This document shows, piece by piece, positions 38,654 to 52,597 of a stretch of DNA of 64,000 bases; position 1 is the first letter of the stretch; every line of letters starts with the position of its first letter. The stretch is from Hydractinia symbiolongicarpus (taxonomy: Eukaryota; Cnidaria; Hydrozoa; Anthoathecata; Hydractiniidae), in the NCBI RefSeq assembly GCF_029227915.1, contig NC_079879.1, positions 31,254,501 through 31,318,500 on the forward strand, read 5' to 3'. The notes under the pieces were generated by a model. It saw only the letters and a program-made list of their open reading frames with translations, was not told the origin of the DNA and made no database searches. The position numbers and the translations under genes were made by a program.

Positions 38654-41600
38654 CATGAGACTTGTAGTTTTCAAAAATGTTTTCATTTTTAATGAGACGC
38701 TGAATAAGAGAAGTTTAATCGCCGGCAAACGAAAACCCGCCATTTCCCGTAAATCGCGGGCTTGGCCCGTATAGTCAAAAGTATACAAAGAAAGTACCCA
38801 GGCAGTAAACTCATTTCCCGAACGATTTTTTATATTATTTTTTCACCACTAAAACGCATGAGACATGTAGTTTTCAAAAATGTTTTCATTTTTGATGAGA
38901 CGCTGAACAAAAGAAGTTTAATCGCCGGCAAACGAAAACCCGCCATTTCCCGTAAAGCCCGGACTTGGCCCGTATAATCCAAAGTATACAAAGAAAGTAC
39001 CCAGGGTGTTAACTCATTTCCAGAACGATTTTTTAAATTATTATTTCACCACTAAAGCCCATGAGACTTGTAGTTTTTAAAAACGTTTTCATTTTTGATG
39101 AGACGATGAATAAAAGAAGTTTAATCGCCGGCAAACGAAAACCCGCCATTTCCCGTAAACCCCGGACTCGGCCCGTATACTCAAAAGTATACAAAGAAAG
39201 TACCCAGGGAGTAAACTCATTTCCCGAACGATTTTTTAAATTATTTTTTCACCACTAAAACGCATGAGACTTGTAGTTTTTAAAAATGTTTTTATTTTTG
39301 ATGAGACGCTGAATGAAAGAAGTTTAATCGCCGGCAAACGAAAACCTGCGATTTCCCGTTAATCCCGGACTCAGCCCGTATAGTCAAAAGTATACAAAGA
39401 AAGTACCCAGGGTGTAAACTCATTTCCCGAACGATTTTTTTTATTAGATTTTCACCACTAAAACGCATGAGACTTGTAGTTTTCAAAAATGTTTTCATTT
39501 TTGATGAGACGCTGAATAAAAGAAGTTTAATCGCCGGCAAACGAAAACCCGCCATTTCCCGTAAACCCCGGACTCGGCCCGTATAATCAAAAGTATACAA
39601 AGAAAGTACCCAGGGAGTAAACTCATTTCCCGAACGATTTTATAAATTATTTTTTCACCACTAAAACGCATGAGACTTGTAGTTTTCAAAAATGTTTTCA
39701 TTTTTGATGAGACGCTGAATAAAAGAAGTTTAATCGCCGGCAAACGAAAACCTGCGATTTCCCGTAAATCCCGGACTCGGCCCGTATAGTCAAAAGTATA
39801 CAAAGAAAGTACCCAGGGTGTAAACTCATTTCCAGAACGATATTTTAAATTATTATTTCACCACTAAAGCCCATGAGACTTGTAGTTTTTAAAAATGTTT
39901 TCATTTTTGATGAGACGCTGAATAAAAGAAGTTTAGTCGCCGGCAAACGAAAACCCGCCATTTCCCGTAAACCCCGGACTTGGCCCGTATAATCAAAAGT
40001 ATACAAAGAAAGTACCCAGGGAGTAAACTCATTTCCCGAACGATTTTTTAAATTAATTTTCACCACTAAAACGCATGAGACTTGTAGTTTTCAGAAATGT
40101 TTTCATTTTTGATGAGACGCTTAATGAAAGTGGTTTAATCGCCGGCAAACGAAAACCCGCCATTTCCCGTAAACCCCGGACTCGGCCCGTATAATCAAAA
40201 GTATACAAGGAAAGTACCCAGGGAGTAAAGCCATTTCCCGAACGATTTTTTAAATTATTTTTTCACCACTAAAACGCATGAGACTTGTAGTTTTCAAAAA
40301 TGTTTTAATTTTTGATGAGACGCTGAATAAAAGAAGTTTAATCGCCGGCAAACGAAAACCTGCGACTTCCCGTAAATCCCGGACTCGGCTTGTATAGTCC
40401 AAAGTATACAAAGAAAGTACCCAGGAAGTAAACTCATTTCCCGAACGATTTTTTTTATTATTTTTTCACCACTAAAACGCATAAGACTTGTAGTTTTTAA
40501 AAATGTTTTCATTTTTGATGAGACGCTGAATAAAAGAAGTTTAATCGCCGGCAAACGAAAGCCCGCGATTTCCCGTAAATCCCGGGCTTGGCCCTTATAG
40601 TCAAAAGTATACAAAGAAAGTACCCAGGGAGTAAACTCATTTCCCGAACGATTTTCTAAATTATTTTTTCACCACTAAAACGCATAAGACTTGTAGTTTT
40701 TAAAAATGTTTTCATTTTTGATGAGACGCTGAATAAAAGAAGTTTAATCGCCGGCAAACGAAAGCCCGCGATTTCCCGTAAATCCCGGGCTTGGCCCTTA
40801 TAGTCAAAAGTATACAAAGGAAGTACCCAGGGAGTAAACTCATTTCCCGAACGATTTTTTAAATTATTTTTTCACCACTAAAACGCATGAGACTTGTGGT
40901 TTTCAAAAATGTTTTCATTTTTGATGAGACGCTGAATGAAAGAAGTTTAGTGGCCGGCAAACGAAAACCCGCCATTTCCCGTAAACCCCGGACTTGGCCC
41001 GTATAATCAAAAGTATACAAAGAAAGTACCCAGGGAGTAAACTCATTTCCCGAACGATTTTTTAAATTATTTTTTCACCACTAAAACGCATGAGACTTGT
41101 AGTTTTCAAAAATGTTTTCATTTTTAATGAGACGCTGAATAAGAGAAGTTTAATCGCCGGCAAACGAAAACCCGCCATTTCCCGTAAATCCCGGGCTTGG
41201 CCCGTATAGTCAAAAGTATACAAAGAAAGTACCCAGGGAGTAAACTCATTTCCCGAACGATTTTTTATATTATTTTTTCACCACTAAAACGCATGAGACA
41301 TGTAGTTTTCAAAAATGTTTTTATTTTTGATGAGGCGCTGAACAAAAGAAGTTTAATCGCCGGCAAACGAAAACCCGCCATTTCCCGTAAACCCCGGACT
41401 TGGCCCGTATAATCAAAAGTATACAAAGAAAGTACCCAGGGTGTTAACTCATTTGCAGAACGATTTTTTAAATTATTATTTCACCACTAAAGCCCATGAG
41501 ACTTGTAGTTTTTAAAAATGTTTTCATTTTTGATGAGACGATGAATAAAAGAAGTTTAATCGCCGGCAAACGAAAACCCGCCATTTCCCGTAAACCCCGG

Positions 41601-42466
41601 ACTCCGGCCGTATACTCAAAAGTATACAAAGAATGTACCCAGGGAGTAAACTCATTTCCCGAACGATTTTTGAAATTATTTTTTCACCACTAAAACGCAT
41701 GAGACTTGTAGTTTTCAAAAATGTTTTTATTTTTGATGAGACGCTGAATGAAAGAAGTTTAATCGCCGGCAAACGAAAACCTGCGATTTCCCGCAAATCC
41801 CGGACTCGGCCCGTATAATCAAAAGTATACAAAGAAAGTACCCAGGGTGTAAACTCATTTCCCGAACGATTTTTTTTATTAGATTTTCACCATTAAAACG
41901 CATGAGACTTGTAGTTTTCAAAAATGTTTTCATTTTTGATGAGACGCTGAATAAAAGAAGTTTAATCGCCGGCAAACGAAAACCCGCCATTTCCCGTAAA
42001 CCCCGGACTCGGCCCGTATAATCAAAAGTATACAAAGAAAGTACCCAGGGAGTAAACTCATTTCCCGAACGATTTTTTAAATTATTTTTTCACCACTAAA
42101 ACGCATGAGACTTGTAGTTTTCAAAAATGTTTTCATTTTTGATGAGACGCTGAATAAAAGAAGTTTAATTGCCGGCAAACGAAAACCTGCGATTTCCTGT
42201 AAATCCCGGACTCGGCCCGTATCGTCAAAAGTATAAAAAGAAAGTACCCAGGTTGTAAACTCATTTCCAGAACGATTTTTTAAATTATTATTTCACCACT
42301 AAAGCCCATGAGACTTGTAGTTTTTAAAAATGTTTTCATTTTTGATGAGACGCTGAATAAAAGAAGTTTAGTCGCCGGCAAACGAAAACCCGCCATTTCC
42401 CGTAAACCCCGGACTTGGCCCGTATAATCAAAAGTATACAAAGAAAGTACCCAGGGAGTAAACTCA
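38654..42466 (+). repeat. Less ordered satellite stretch with a weak 12-monomer period
   Basis: About 19 monomers of mixed classes. Parts recur at a spacing of about 2435 bases (12 monomers less one base): the GAGACATGTAG monomer at 38868 and 41303, and the following monomers to about 39700 and 42150. These copies differ at several positions, so this is an older duplication than the neighbouring ones. Nothing other than satellite was seen. Confidence 0.65.
40479..40884 (+). repeat. Single-monomer tandem doublet
   Basis: Two adjacent monomers, starting at 40479 and 40682, share the rare combination GCATAAGAC, CGAAAGCCCGCG and GGCCCTTATAG at a spacing of exactly 203. This type is otherwise rare in the window (near 47820, 50445, 56510 and 60960), so the doublet is most simply a one-monomer duplication. 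Confidence 0.75.
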
Positions 42467-45058
42467 TTTCCCGAACGATTTTTTAAATTACTTTTTCACC
42501 ACTAAAACGCATGAGACTTTTAGTTTTCAAAAATGTTTTTATTTTTGATGAGACGCTGAATGAAAGAAGTTTAATCGCCGGCAAACGAAAACCTGCGATT
42601 TCCCGTAAATCCCGGACTCGGCCCGTATAGTCAAAAGTATCCAAAGAAAGTACCCAGGGTGTAAACTCATTTCCCGAACGATTTTTTTTATTAGATTTTC
42701 ACCACTAAAACGCATGAGACTTGTAGTTTTCAAAAATGTTTTCATTTTTGATGAGACGCTGAATAAAAGAAGTTTAATCGCCGGCAAACGAAAACCCGCC
42801 ATTTCCCGTAAACCCCGGACTCGGCCCGTATAATCAAAAGTATACAAAGAAAGTACCCAGGGAGTAAACTCATTTCCCGAACGATTTTTTAAATTATTTT
42901 TTCACCACTAAAACGCATGAGACTTGTAGTTTTCAAAAATGTTTTCATTTTTGATGAGACGCTGAATAAAAGAAGTTTAATCGCCGGCAAACGAAAACCT
43001 GCGATTTCCCGTAAATCCCGGACTCGGCCCGTATAGTCAAAAGTATACAAAGAAAGTACCCAGGGTGTAAACTCATTTCCAGAACAATATTTTAAATTAT
43101 TATTTCACCACTAAAGCCCATGAGACTTGTAGTTTTTAAAAATGTTTTCATTTTTGATGAGACGCTGAATAAAAGAAGTTTAGTCGCCGGCAAACGAAAA
43201 CCCGCCATTTCTCGTAAACCCCAGCCTTGGCCCGTATAATCAACAGTATACAAAGAAAGTACCCAGGGAGTAAACTCATTTCCCGAACGATTCTTTAAAT
43301 TACTTTTTCACCACTAAAACGCATGAGACTTGTAGTTTTCAGAAATGTTTTCATTTTTGATGAGACGCTTAATGAAAGTGGTTTAATCGCCGGCAAACGA
43401 AAACCCGCCATTTCCCGTAAACCCCGGACTCGACCCGTATAATCAAAAGTATACAAAGAAAGTACCCAGGGAGTAAACTCATTTCCCGAACGATTTTTTA
43501 AATTATTATTTCACCACTAAAGCCCATGAGACTTGTAGTTTTTAAAAATGTTTTCATTTTTGATGAGACGCTGAATAAAAGAAGTTTAATCGCCGGCAAA
43601 CGAAAACCCGCGATTTCCCGTAAATCCTGGACTCGGCCCGTATAGTCAAAAGTATACAAAGAAAGAACCCAGGGAGTAAACTCATTTCCCGAATGATTCT
43701 TTAAATTAATTTTCACCACTAAAACGCATGAGACTTGTAGTTTTCAAAAATGTTTTCATTTTTGATGAGACGCTGAATGAAAGAAGTTTAATCGCCGGCA
43801 AACGAAAACCTGCGATTTCCCGTAAATCCCGGACTCGGCCCGTATAGTCAAAAGAATACAAAGAAAGTACCCAGGGTGTAAACTCATTTCCCGAACGATT
43901 TTTAAATTATTATTTCACCACTAAAACCCATGAGACTTGTAGTTTTCAAAAATGTTTTCATTTTTGATGAGACACTGAATAAAAGAAGTTCAATCGCCGG
44001 CAAACGAAAACCCGCCATTTCCCGTAAGTCCCGGGCTTGTCCCGTATAGTCCAAAGTATACAAAGAAAGTACCCAGGAAGTAAACTCATTTCCCGAACGA
44101 TTTTTTTTATTATTTTTTCACCACTAAAACGCATGAGACTTGTAGTTTTCAAAAATGTTTTCATTTTTGATGAGACGCTGAATAAAAGAAGTTTAATCGC
44201 CGGCAAACGAAAACCCGCCATTTCCCGTAAACCCCGGACTCGGCCCGTATAATCAAAAGTATACAAGGAAAGTACCCAGGGAGTAAAGCCATTTCCCGAA
44301 CGATTTTTTAAATTATTTTTTCACCACTAAAACGCATGAGACTTGTAGTTTTCAAAAATGTTTTCATTTTTGATGAGACGCTGAATAAAAGAAGTTTAAT
44401 CGCCGGCAAACGAAAACCTGCGACTTCCCGTAAATCCCGGACTCGGCCCGTATAGTCAAAAGTATACAAAGAAAGTACCCAGGGTGTAAACTCATTTCCA
44501 GAACGATTTTTTAAATTATTATTTCACCACTAAAGCCCATGAGACTTGTAGTTTTTAAAAATGTTTTCATTTTTGATGAGACGCTGAATAAAAGAAGTTT
44601 AATCGCCGGCAAACGAAAACCCGCCATTTCGCGTAAACCCTGGACTCGGCCCGTATAATCAAAAGTATACAAAGAAAGTACCCAGGGAGTAAACTCATTT
44701 CCCGAACGATTTTTTAAATTATTTTTTCCCCACTAAAACGCATGAGACTTGTGGTTCTCAAAAATGTTTTCATTTTTGATGAGACGCTGAATGAAAGAAG
44801 TTTAATCGCCGGCAAACGAAAACCTGCGATTTCCCGTAAATCCCGGATTCGGCCCGTATAGTCCAAAGTATACAAAGAAAGTACCCAGGGTGTAAACTCA
44901 CTTCCCGAACGATTTTTTAAATTATTATTTCACCACTAAAGCCCATGAGACTTGTAGTTTTTAAAAATGTTTTCATTTTTGATGAGACGCTGAATAAAAG
45001 AAGTTTAATCGCCGGCAAACGAAAACCCGCCATTTCCCGTAAACCCCGGGCTTGGCCC
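42467..45058 (+). repeat. 2592-bp HOR unit, copy 1
   Basis: Repeats at 45059-47651 with an offset of 2592, then 2593 after a one-base T-run difference near 43902. Shared rare markers are GACTTTTAG (42517 and 45109), GTATCCAAAG, CAGAACAATATTTT (43079 and 45671), CCCCAGCCTTGG and TTTCAGAAATG. The length equals 13 monomers minus 47 bases. Confidence 0.9.
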
Positions 45059-45066
45059 TTTCCCGA
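45050..45066 (+). other. Out-of-register duplication junction with truncated monomer
   Basis: The sequence reads GGGCTTGGCCC and jumps directly to TTTCCCGAACG. A normal monomer would have CGTATAGTC through AAACTCA in between, so 47 bases are lost. At the equivalent place near 47650 the full sequence is present. No shared bases are evident at the joint. Unlike the other duplications, the exchange did not keep the 203-bp register. Confidence 0.88.
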
Positions 45067-47651
45067 ACGATTTTTTAAATTACTTTTTCACCACTAAAAC
45101 GCATGAGACTTTTAGTTTTCAAAAATGTTTTTATTTTTGATGAGACGCTGAATGAAAGAAGTTTAATCGCCGGCAAACGAAAACCTGCGATTTCCCGTAA
45201 ATCCCGGACTCGGCCCGTATAGTCAAAAGTATCCAAAGAAAGTACCCAGGGTGTAAACTCATTTCCCGAACGATTTTTTTTATTAGATTTTCACCACTAA
45301 AACGCATGAGACTTGTAGTTTTCAAAAATGTTTTCATTTTTGATGAGACGCTGAATAAAAGAAGTTTAATCGCCGGCAAACGAAAACCCGCCATTTCCCG
45401 TAAACCCCGGACTCGGCCCGTATAATCAAAAGTATACAAAGAAAGTACCCAGGGAGTAAACTCATTTCCCGAACGATTTTTTAAATTATTTTTTCACCAC
45501 TAAAACGCATGAGACTTGTAGTTTTCAAAAATGTTTTCATTTTTGATGAGACGCTGAATAAAAGAAGTTTAATCGCCGGCAAACGAAAACCTGCGATTTC
45601 CCGTAAATCCCGGACTCGGCCCGTATAGTCAAAAGTATACAAAGAAAGTACCCAGGGTGTAAACTCATTTCCAGAACAATATTTTAAATTATTATTTCAC
45701 CACTAAAGCCCATGAGACTTGTAGTTTTTAAAAATGTTTTCATTTTTGATGAGACGCTGAATAAAAGAAGTTTAGTCGCCGGCAAACGAAAACCCGCCAT
45801 TTCTCGTAAACCCCAGCCTTGGCCCGTATAATCAACAGTATACAAAGAAAGTACCCAGGGAGTAAACTCATTTCCCGAACGATTCTTTAAATTACTTTTT
45901 CACCACTAAAACGCATGAGACTTGTAGTTTTCAGAAATGTTTTCATTTTTGATGAGACGCTTAATGAAAGTGGTTTAATCGCCGGCAAACGAAAACCCGC
46001 CATTTCCCGTAAACCCCGGACTCGACCCGTATAATCAAAAGTATACAAAGAAAGTACCCAGGGAGTAAACTCATTTCCCGAACGATTTTTTAAATTATTA
46101 TTTCACCACTAAAGCCCATGAGACTTGTAGTTTTTAAAAATGTTTTCATTTTTGATGAGACGCTGAATAAAAGAAGTTTAATCGCCGGCAAACGAAAACC
46201 CGCGATTTCCCGTAAATCCTGGACTCGGCCCGTATAGTCAAAAGTATACAAAGAAAGTACCCAGGGAGTAAACTCATTTCCCGAATGATTCTTTAAATTA
46301 ATTTTCACCACTAAAACGCATGAGACTTGTAGTTTTCAAAAATGTTTTCATTTTTGATGAGACGCTGAATGAAAGAAGTTTAATCGCCGGCAAACGAAAA
46401 CCTGCGATTTCCCGTAAATCCCGGACTCGGCCCGTATAGTCAAAAGAATACAAAGAAAGTACCCAGGGTGTAAACTCATTTCCCGAACGATTTTTTAAAT
46501 TATTATTTCACCACTAAAACCCATGAGACTTGTAGTTTTCAAAAATGTTTTCATTTTTGATGAGACACTGAATAAAAGAAGTTCAATCGCCGGCAAACGA
46601 AAACCCGCCATTTCCCGTAAGTCCCGGGCTTGTCCCGTATAGTCCAAAGTATACAAAGAAAGTACCCAGGAAGTAAACTCATTTCCCGAACGATTTTTTT
46701 TATTATTTTTTCACCACTAAAACGCATGAGACTTGTAGTTTTCAAAAATGTTTTCATTTTTGATGAGACGCTGAATAAAAGAAGTTTAATCGCCGGCAAA
46801 CGAAAACCCGCCATTTCCCGTAAACCCCGGACTCGGCCCGTATAATCAAAAGTATACAAGGAAAGTACCCAGGGAGTAAAGCCATTTCCCGAACGATTTT
46901 TTAAATTATTTTTTCACCACTAAAACGCATGAGACTTGTAGTTTTCAAAAATGTTTTCATTTTTGATGAGACGCTGAATAAAAGAAGTTTAATCGCCGGC
47001 AAACGAAAACCTGCGACTTCCCGTAAATCCCGGACTCGGCCCGTATAGTCAAAAGTATACAAAGAAAGTACCCAGGGTGTAAACTCATTTCCAGAACGAT
47101 TTTTTAAATTATTATTTCACCACTAAAGCCCATGAGACTTGTAGTTTTTAAAAATGTTTTCATTTTTGATGAGACGCTGAATAAAAGAAGTTTAATCGCC
47201 GGCAAACGAAAACCCGCCATTTCGCGTAAACCCTGGACTCGGCCCGTATAATCAAAAGTATACAAAGAAAGTACCCAGGGAGTAAACTCATTTCCCGAAC
47301 GATTTTTTAAATTATTTTTTCCCCACTAAAACGCATGAGACTTGTGGTTCTCAAAAATGTTTTCATTTTTGATGAGACGCTGAATGAAAGAAGTTTAATC
47401 GCCGGCAAACGAAAACCTGCGATTTCCCGTAAATCCCGGATTCGGCCCGTATAGTCCAAAGTATACAAAGAAAGTACCCAGGGTGTAAACTCACTTCCCG
47501 AACGATTTTTTAAATTATTATTTCACCACTAAAGCCCATGAGACTTGTAGTTTTTAAAAATGTTTTCATTTTTGATGAGACGCTGAATAAAAGAAGTTTA
47601 ATCGCCGGCAAACGAAAACCCGCCATTTCCCGTAAACCCCGGGCTTGGCCC
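45059..47651 (+). repeat. 2592-bp HOR unit, copy 2
   Basis: Second copy, matching copy 1 base for base over the stretches I compared, apart from a T-run of six for five near 46490 and GAAAGTACCC near 46255 where copy 1 has GAAAGAACCC at 43662. After 47651 the sequence continues with a full-length monomer, unlike copy 1. Confidence 0.9.
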
Positions 47652-50600
47652 GTATAGTCAAAAGTATACAAAGAAAGTACCCAGGGTGTAAACTCATTTC
47701 CCGAACGATTTTTTAAATTATTATTTCACCACTAAAGCCCATGAGACTTGTAGTTTTTAAAAATGTTTTCATTTTTGATGAGACGCTGAATAAAAGAAGT
47801 TTAATCGCCGGCAAACGAAAGCCCGCGATTTCCCGTAAATCCCAGGCTTGGCCCTTATAGTCAAAAGTATACAAAGAAAGTACCCACGGAGTAAACTCAT
47901 TTCCCGAACGATTTTTTAAATTTTTTTTTCACTACTAAAACGCATGAGACTTGTAGTTTTCAAAAATGTTTTCATTTTTGATGAGACACTGAATAAAAGA
48001 AGTTTAATCGCCGGCAAACGAAAACCCGCCATTTCCCGTAAATCCCGGGCTTGGCCCGTATAGTCAAAAGTATACAAAGAAAGTACCCAGGGAGTAAACT
48101 CATTTCCCGAACGATTTTTTATATTATTTTGTCATCACTAAAACGCATGAGACATGTAGTTTTCAAAAATGTTTTTATTTTTGATGAGACGCTGAATAAA
48201 AGAAGTTTAATCGCCGGCAAACGAAAACCCGCCATTTCCCGTAAACCCCGGACTCGGCCCGTATAATCAAAAGTATACAAAGAAAGTACCCAGGGAGTAA
48301 ACTCATTTCCCGAACGATTTTTTAAATTATTTTTTCACCACTAAAACGCATGAGACTTGTAGTTTTCAAAAATGTTTTCCTTTTTGATGAGACGCTGAAT
48401 AAAAGAAGTTTAATCGCCGGCAAACGAAAACCTGCGATTTCCAGTAAATCCCAGACTCGGCCCGTATAGTAAAAAGTATACAAAGAAAGTACCCAGGGTG
48501 TAAACTCATTTCCAGAACGATTTTTCAAATTATTATTTCACCACTAAAGCCCATGAGACTTGTATTTTAAAAATGTTTTCATTTTTGATGAGACGCTGAA
48601 TAAAAGAAGTTTAATTGCCGGCAAACGAAAACCCGCCATTTCCCGTAAACCGCGGACTCGGCCCGTATACTCAAAAGTGTACAAAGAAAGTACCCAGGGA
48701 GTAAACTCATTTCCGGAACGATTTTTTAAATTATTTTTTCACCACTAAAACGCATGAGACTTGTAGTTTTCAAAAATGTTTTCATTTTTGATGAGACGCT
48801 GAATGAAAGAAGTTTAATCGCCGGCAAACGAAAACCTGCGATTTCCCGTAAACCCCGGACTCGGCCCGTATAGTCAAAAGTATACAAAGAAAGTAACCAG
48901 GGTGTAAACTCATTTCCTGAACGATTTTTTAAATTATTATTTCACCACTAAATCCCATGAGACTTGTAGTTTTCAAAAATGTTTTCATTTTTGATGAGAC
49001 ACTGAATAAAAGAAGTTTAATCGCCGGCAAACGAAAACACGCCATTTCCCGTAAATCCCGGGCTTGGCCCGTATAGTCAAAAGTATACAACGAAAGTACC
49101 CAGGGAGTAAACTCATTTCCCGAACGATTTTTTTTATTATTTTTTCACCACTAAAACGCATGAGACTTTCAAAAATGTTTTCATTTTTGATGAGACGCTG
49201 AATAAAGGAAGTTTAATCGCCGGCAAACGAAAACCCGCCATTTCCCGTAAACCCCGGACTCGGCCCGTATAATCAAAAGTATACAAAGAAAGTACCCAGG
49301 GAGTAAACTCATTTCCCGAACGATTTTTTAAATTATTTTTTCACCACTAAAACGCATGAGACTTGTAGTTTTCAAAAATATTTTCATTTTTGATTAGACG
49401 CTGAATAAAAGAAGTTTAATCGCCGGCAAACGAAAACCTGCGATTTCCCGTAAATCCCGGACTCGGCCCGTATAGTCAAAAGTTTACAAAGAAAGTACCC
49501 AGGGTGTAAACTCATTTCCCAAACGATTTTTTTTAAATTATTATTTCACCACTAAAGCCCATGAGACTTGTAGTTTTTAAAAATGTTTTCATTTTTGATG
49601 AGACGCTGAATAAAAGAAGTTTAATCGCCGGCAAACGAAAACCCGCGACTTCCAGTAAATCCTGGACTCGGCCCGTTTAGTCAAAAGTATACAAAGAAAG
49701 TACCCATGGAGTAAACTCATTTCCCGAACGATTTTTTAAATTAATTTTCACCACTAAAACGCATGAGACTTGTAGTTTTCAGAATTGTTTTCATTTTTGA
49801 TGAGACGCTTAATGAAAGTGGTTTAATCGCCGGCAAACGAAAACCTGCGATTTCCAGTAAATCCCGAACTCGGCCCGTATAGTCAAAAGTATACAAAGAA
49901 AGTACCCAGGGTGTAAACACTTTTCCAGAACGATTTTTTAAATTATTATTGCACCACTAAAGCCCATGAGACTTGTATTTTAAAAATGTTTTCATTTTTG
50001 ATGAGACGCTGAATAAAAGAAGTTTAATCACCGGCAAACGAAAACCCGCCATTTCCCGTAAACCCCGGACTCGGCCCGTAAACTCAAAAGTATACAAAGA
50101 AAGTACCCAGGGAGTAAACTCATTTCCGGAACGATTTTTTAAATTATTTTTTCACCACTAAAATGCATAAGACTTGTAGTTTTCAAAAATGTTTTCATTT
50201 TTGATGAGACACTGAATAAAAGAAGTTTAATCGCCGGCAAACGAAAACCCGCCATTTGCCGTAAATCCCGGGCTTGGCCCGTATAGTCAAAAGTATAAAA
50301 AGAAGGTACCCAGGGAGTAAACTCATTTCCCGAACGATTTTTTAAATTATGTTTTCACCACTAAAACGCATAAGACTTGTAGTTTTTAAAAATGTTTTCA
50401 TTTTTGATAAGACGCTGAATAAAAGAAGTTTAATCGCCGGCAAACGAAAGCCCGCGATTTCCCGTAAATCCCGGCTTGGCCCTTATAGTCAAAAGTATAC
50501 AAAGAAAGTACCCAGGGAGTAAACTCATTTCCCGAACGATTTTTTAAATTTTCTTTTCACCACTAAAACGCATGAGACTTGTAGTTTTCAAAAATGTTTT

Positions 50601-50983
50601 CATTTTTGATGAGACACTGAATAAAAGAAGTTTAATCGCCGGCAAACGAAAACCCGCCATTTCCCGTAAATCCCGGGCTTGGCCCGTATAGTCAAAAGTA
50701 TACAAAGAAAGTACCCAGGGAGTAAACTCATTTCCCGAACGATTTTTTATATTATTTTGTCATCACTAAAACGCATGAGACATGTAGTTTTCAAAAATGT
50801 TTTTATTTTTGATGAGACGCTGAATAAAAGAAGTTTAATCGCCGGCAAACGAAAACTCGCCATTTCCCGTAAACCCCGGACTCGGCCCGTATAATCAAAA
50901 GTATACAAAGAAAGTACCCAGGGAGTAAACTCATTTCCCGAACGATTTTTTAAATTATTTTTTCACCACTAAAACGCATGAGA
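47652..50983 (+). repeat. Transition satellite stretch, ending in a Q-tail segment
   Basis: Mixed monomers that include the first occurrences of markers used in the end array: GACTTGTATTTTAAAAATG (48558), the 7-base deletion GAGACTTTCAAAAATG (49162), TCACCGGC (50028), ATTTGCCGTAAATC and CATCACTAAAACG. Bases about 49482-50983 match 55545-57046 at an offset of 6063, so this is the tail of a Q block lacking its front. Other monomers here look like diverged relatives of those in P. Confidence 0.75.
49160..49177 (+). repeat. Monomer with 7-base deletion (P-block marker)
   Basis: GAGACTTTCAAAAATG replaces GAGACTTGTAGTTTTCAAAAATG-type sequence, losing seven bases just upstream of the hairpin. The same deletion is found near 51790, 53405, 57852 and 62303, once per P block plus this founder-like copy. 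It explains part of why P is shorter than eight full monomers. Confidence 0.85.
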
Positions 50984-52597
50984 CTTGTAGTTTTCAAAAA
51001 TGTTTTCCTTTTTGATGAGACGCTGAATAAAAGAAGTTTAATCGCCGGCAAACGAAAACCTGCGATTTCCAGTAAATCCCAGACTCGGCCCGTATAGTCA
51101 AAAGTATACAAAGAAAGTACCCAGGGTGTAAACTCATTTCCAGAACGATTTTTCAAATTATTATTTCACCACTAAAGCCCATGAGACTTGTATTTTAAAA
51201 TGTTTTCATTTTTGATGAGACGCTGAATAAAAGAAGTTTAATTGCCGGCAAACGAAAACCCGCCATTTCCCGTAAACCCCGGACTCGGCCCGTATACTCA
51301 AAAGTGTACAAAGAAAGTACCCAGGGAGTAAACTCATTTCCGGAACGATTTTTTAAATTATTTTTTCACCACTAAAACGCATGAGACTTGTAGTTTTCAA
51401 AAATGTTTTCATTTTTGATGAGACGCTGAATGAAAGAAGTTTAATCGCCGGCAAACGAAAACCTGCGATTTCCAGTATATCCCGGACTCGGCTCGTATAG
51501 TCAAAAGTATACAAAGAAAGTAACCAGGGTGTAAACTCATTTCCCGAACGATTTTTTAAATTATTATTTCACCACTAAAGCCCATGAGACTTGTAGTTTT
51601 CAAAAATGTTTTCATTTTTGATGAGACACTGAATAAAAGAAGTTTAATCGCCGTCAAACGAAAACACGCCATTTCCCGTAAATCCCAGGCTTGGCCCGTA
51701 TAGTCAAAAGTATACAAAGAAAGTACCCAGGGAGTAAACTCATTTCCCGAACGATTTTTTTTATTATTTTTTCACCACTAAAACGCATGAGACTTTCAAA
51801 AATGTTTTCATTTTTGATGAGACGCTGAATAAAAGAAGTTTAATCGCCGGCAAACGAAAACCCGCCATTTCCCGTAAACCCCGGACTCGGCCCGTATAAT
51901 CAAAAGTATACAAAGAAAGTACCCAGGGAGTAAACTCATTTTCCGAACGATTTTTTAAATTATTTTTTCACCACTAAAACGCATGAGACTTGTAGTTTTC
52001 AAAAATATTTTCATTTTTGATTAGACGCTGAATAAAAGAAGTTTAATCGCCGGCAAACGAAAACCTGCGATTTCCCGTAAATCCCGGACTCGGCCCGTTA
52101 AGCAAAAGTTTACAAAGAAAGTACCCAGGGTGTAAACTCATTTCCCGAACGATTTTTTTTAAATTATTATTTCACCACTAAAGCCCATGAGACTTGTAGT
52201 TTTTAAAAATGTTTTCATTTTTGATGAGACGCTGAATAAAAGAAGTTTAATCGCCGGCAAACGAAAACCCGCGACTTCCAGTAAATCCTGGACTCGGCCC
52301 GTTTAGTCAAAAGTATACAAAGAAAGTACCCAGGGAGTAAACTCATTTCCCGAACGATTTTTTAAATTAATTTTCACCACTAAAACGCATGAGACTTGTA
52401 GTTTTCAGAATTGTTTTCATTTTTGATGAGACGCTTAATGAAAGTGGTTTAATCGCCGGCAAACGAAAACCTGCGATTTCCAGTAAATCCCGAACTCGGC
52501 CCGTATAGTCAAAAGTATACAAAGAAAGTACCCAGGGTGTAAACACTTTTCCAGAACGATTTTTTAAATTATTATTGCACCACTAAAGCCCATGAGA
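50984..52597 (+). repeat. P block, copy 1 (1614 bp)
   Basis: Begins at a GACTTGTAG monomer with TGTTTTCCTTTTTG and ends at the GACTTGTA shared with the next block. Eight monomers minus 10 bases; the losses include the 7-base deletion near 51792 and a 3-base deletion at TTGTATTTTAAAATG (51188). It recurs at 52598, 57047 and 61496. Confidence 0.87.
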
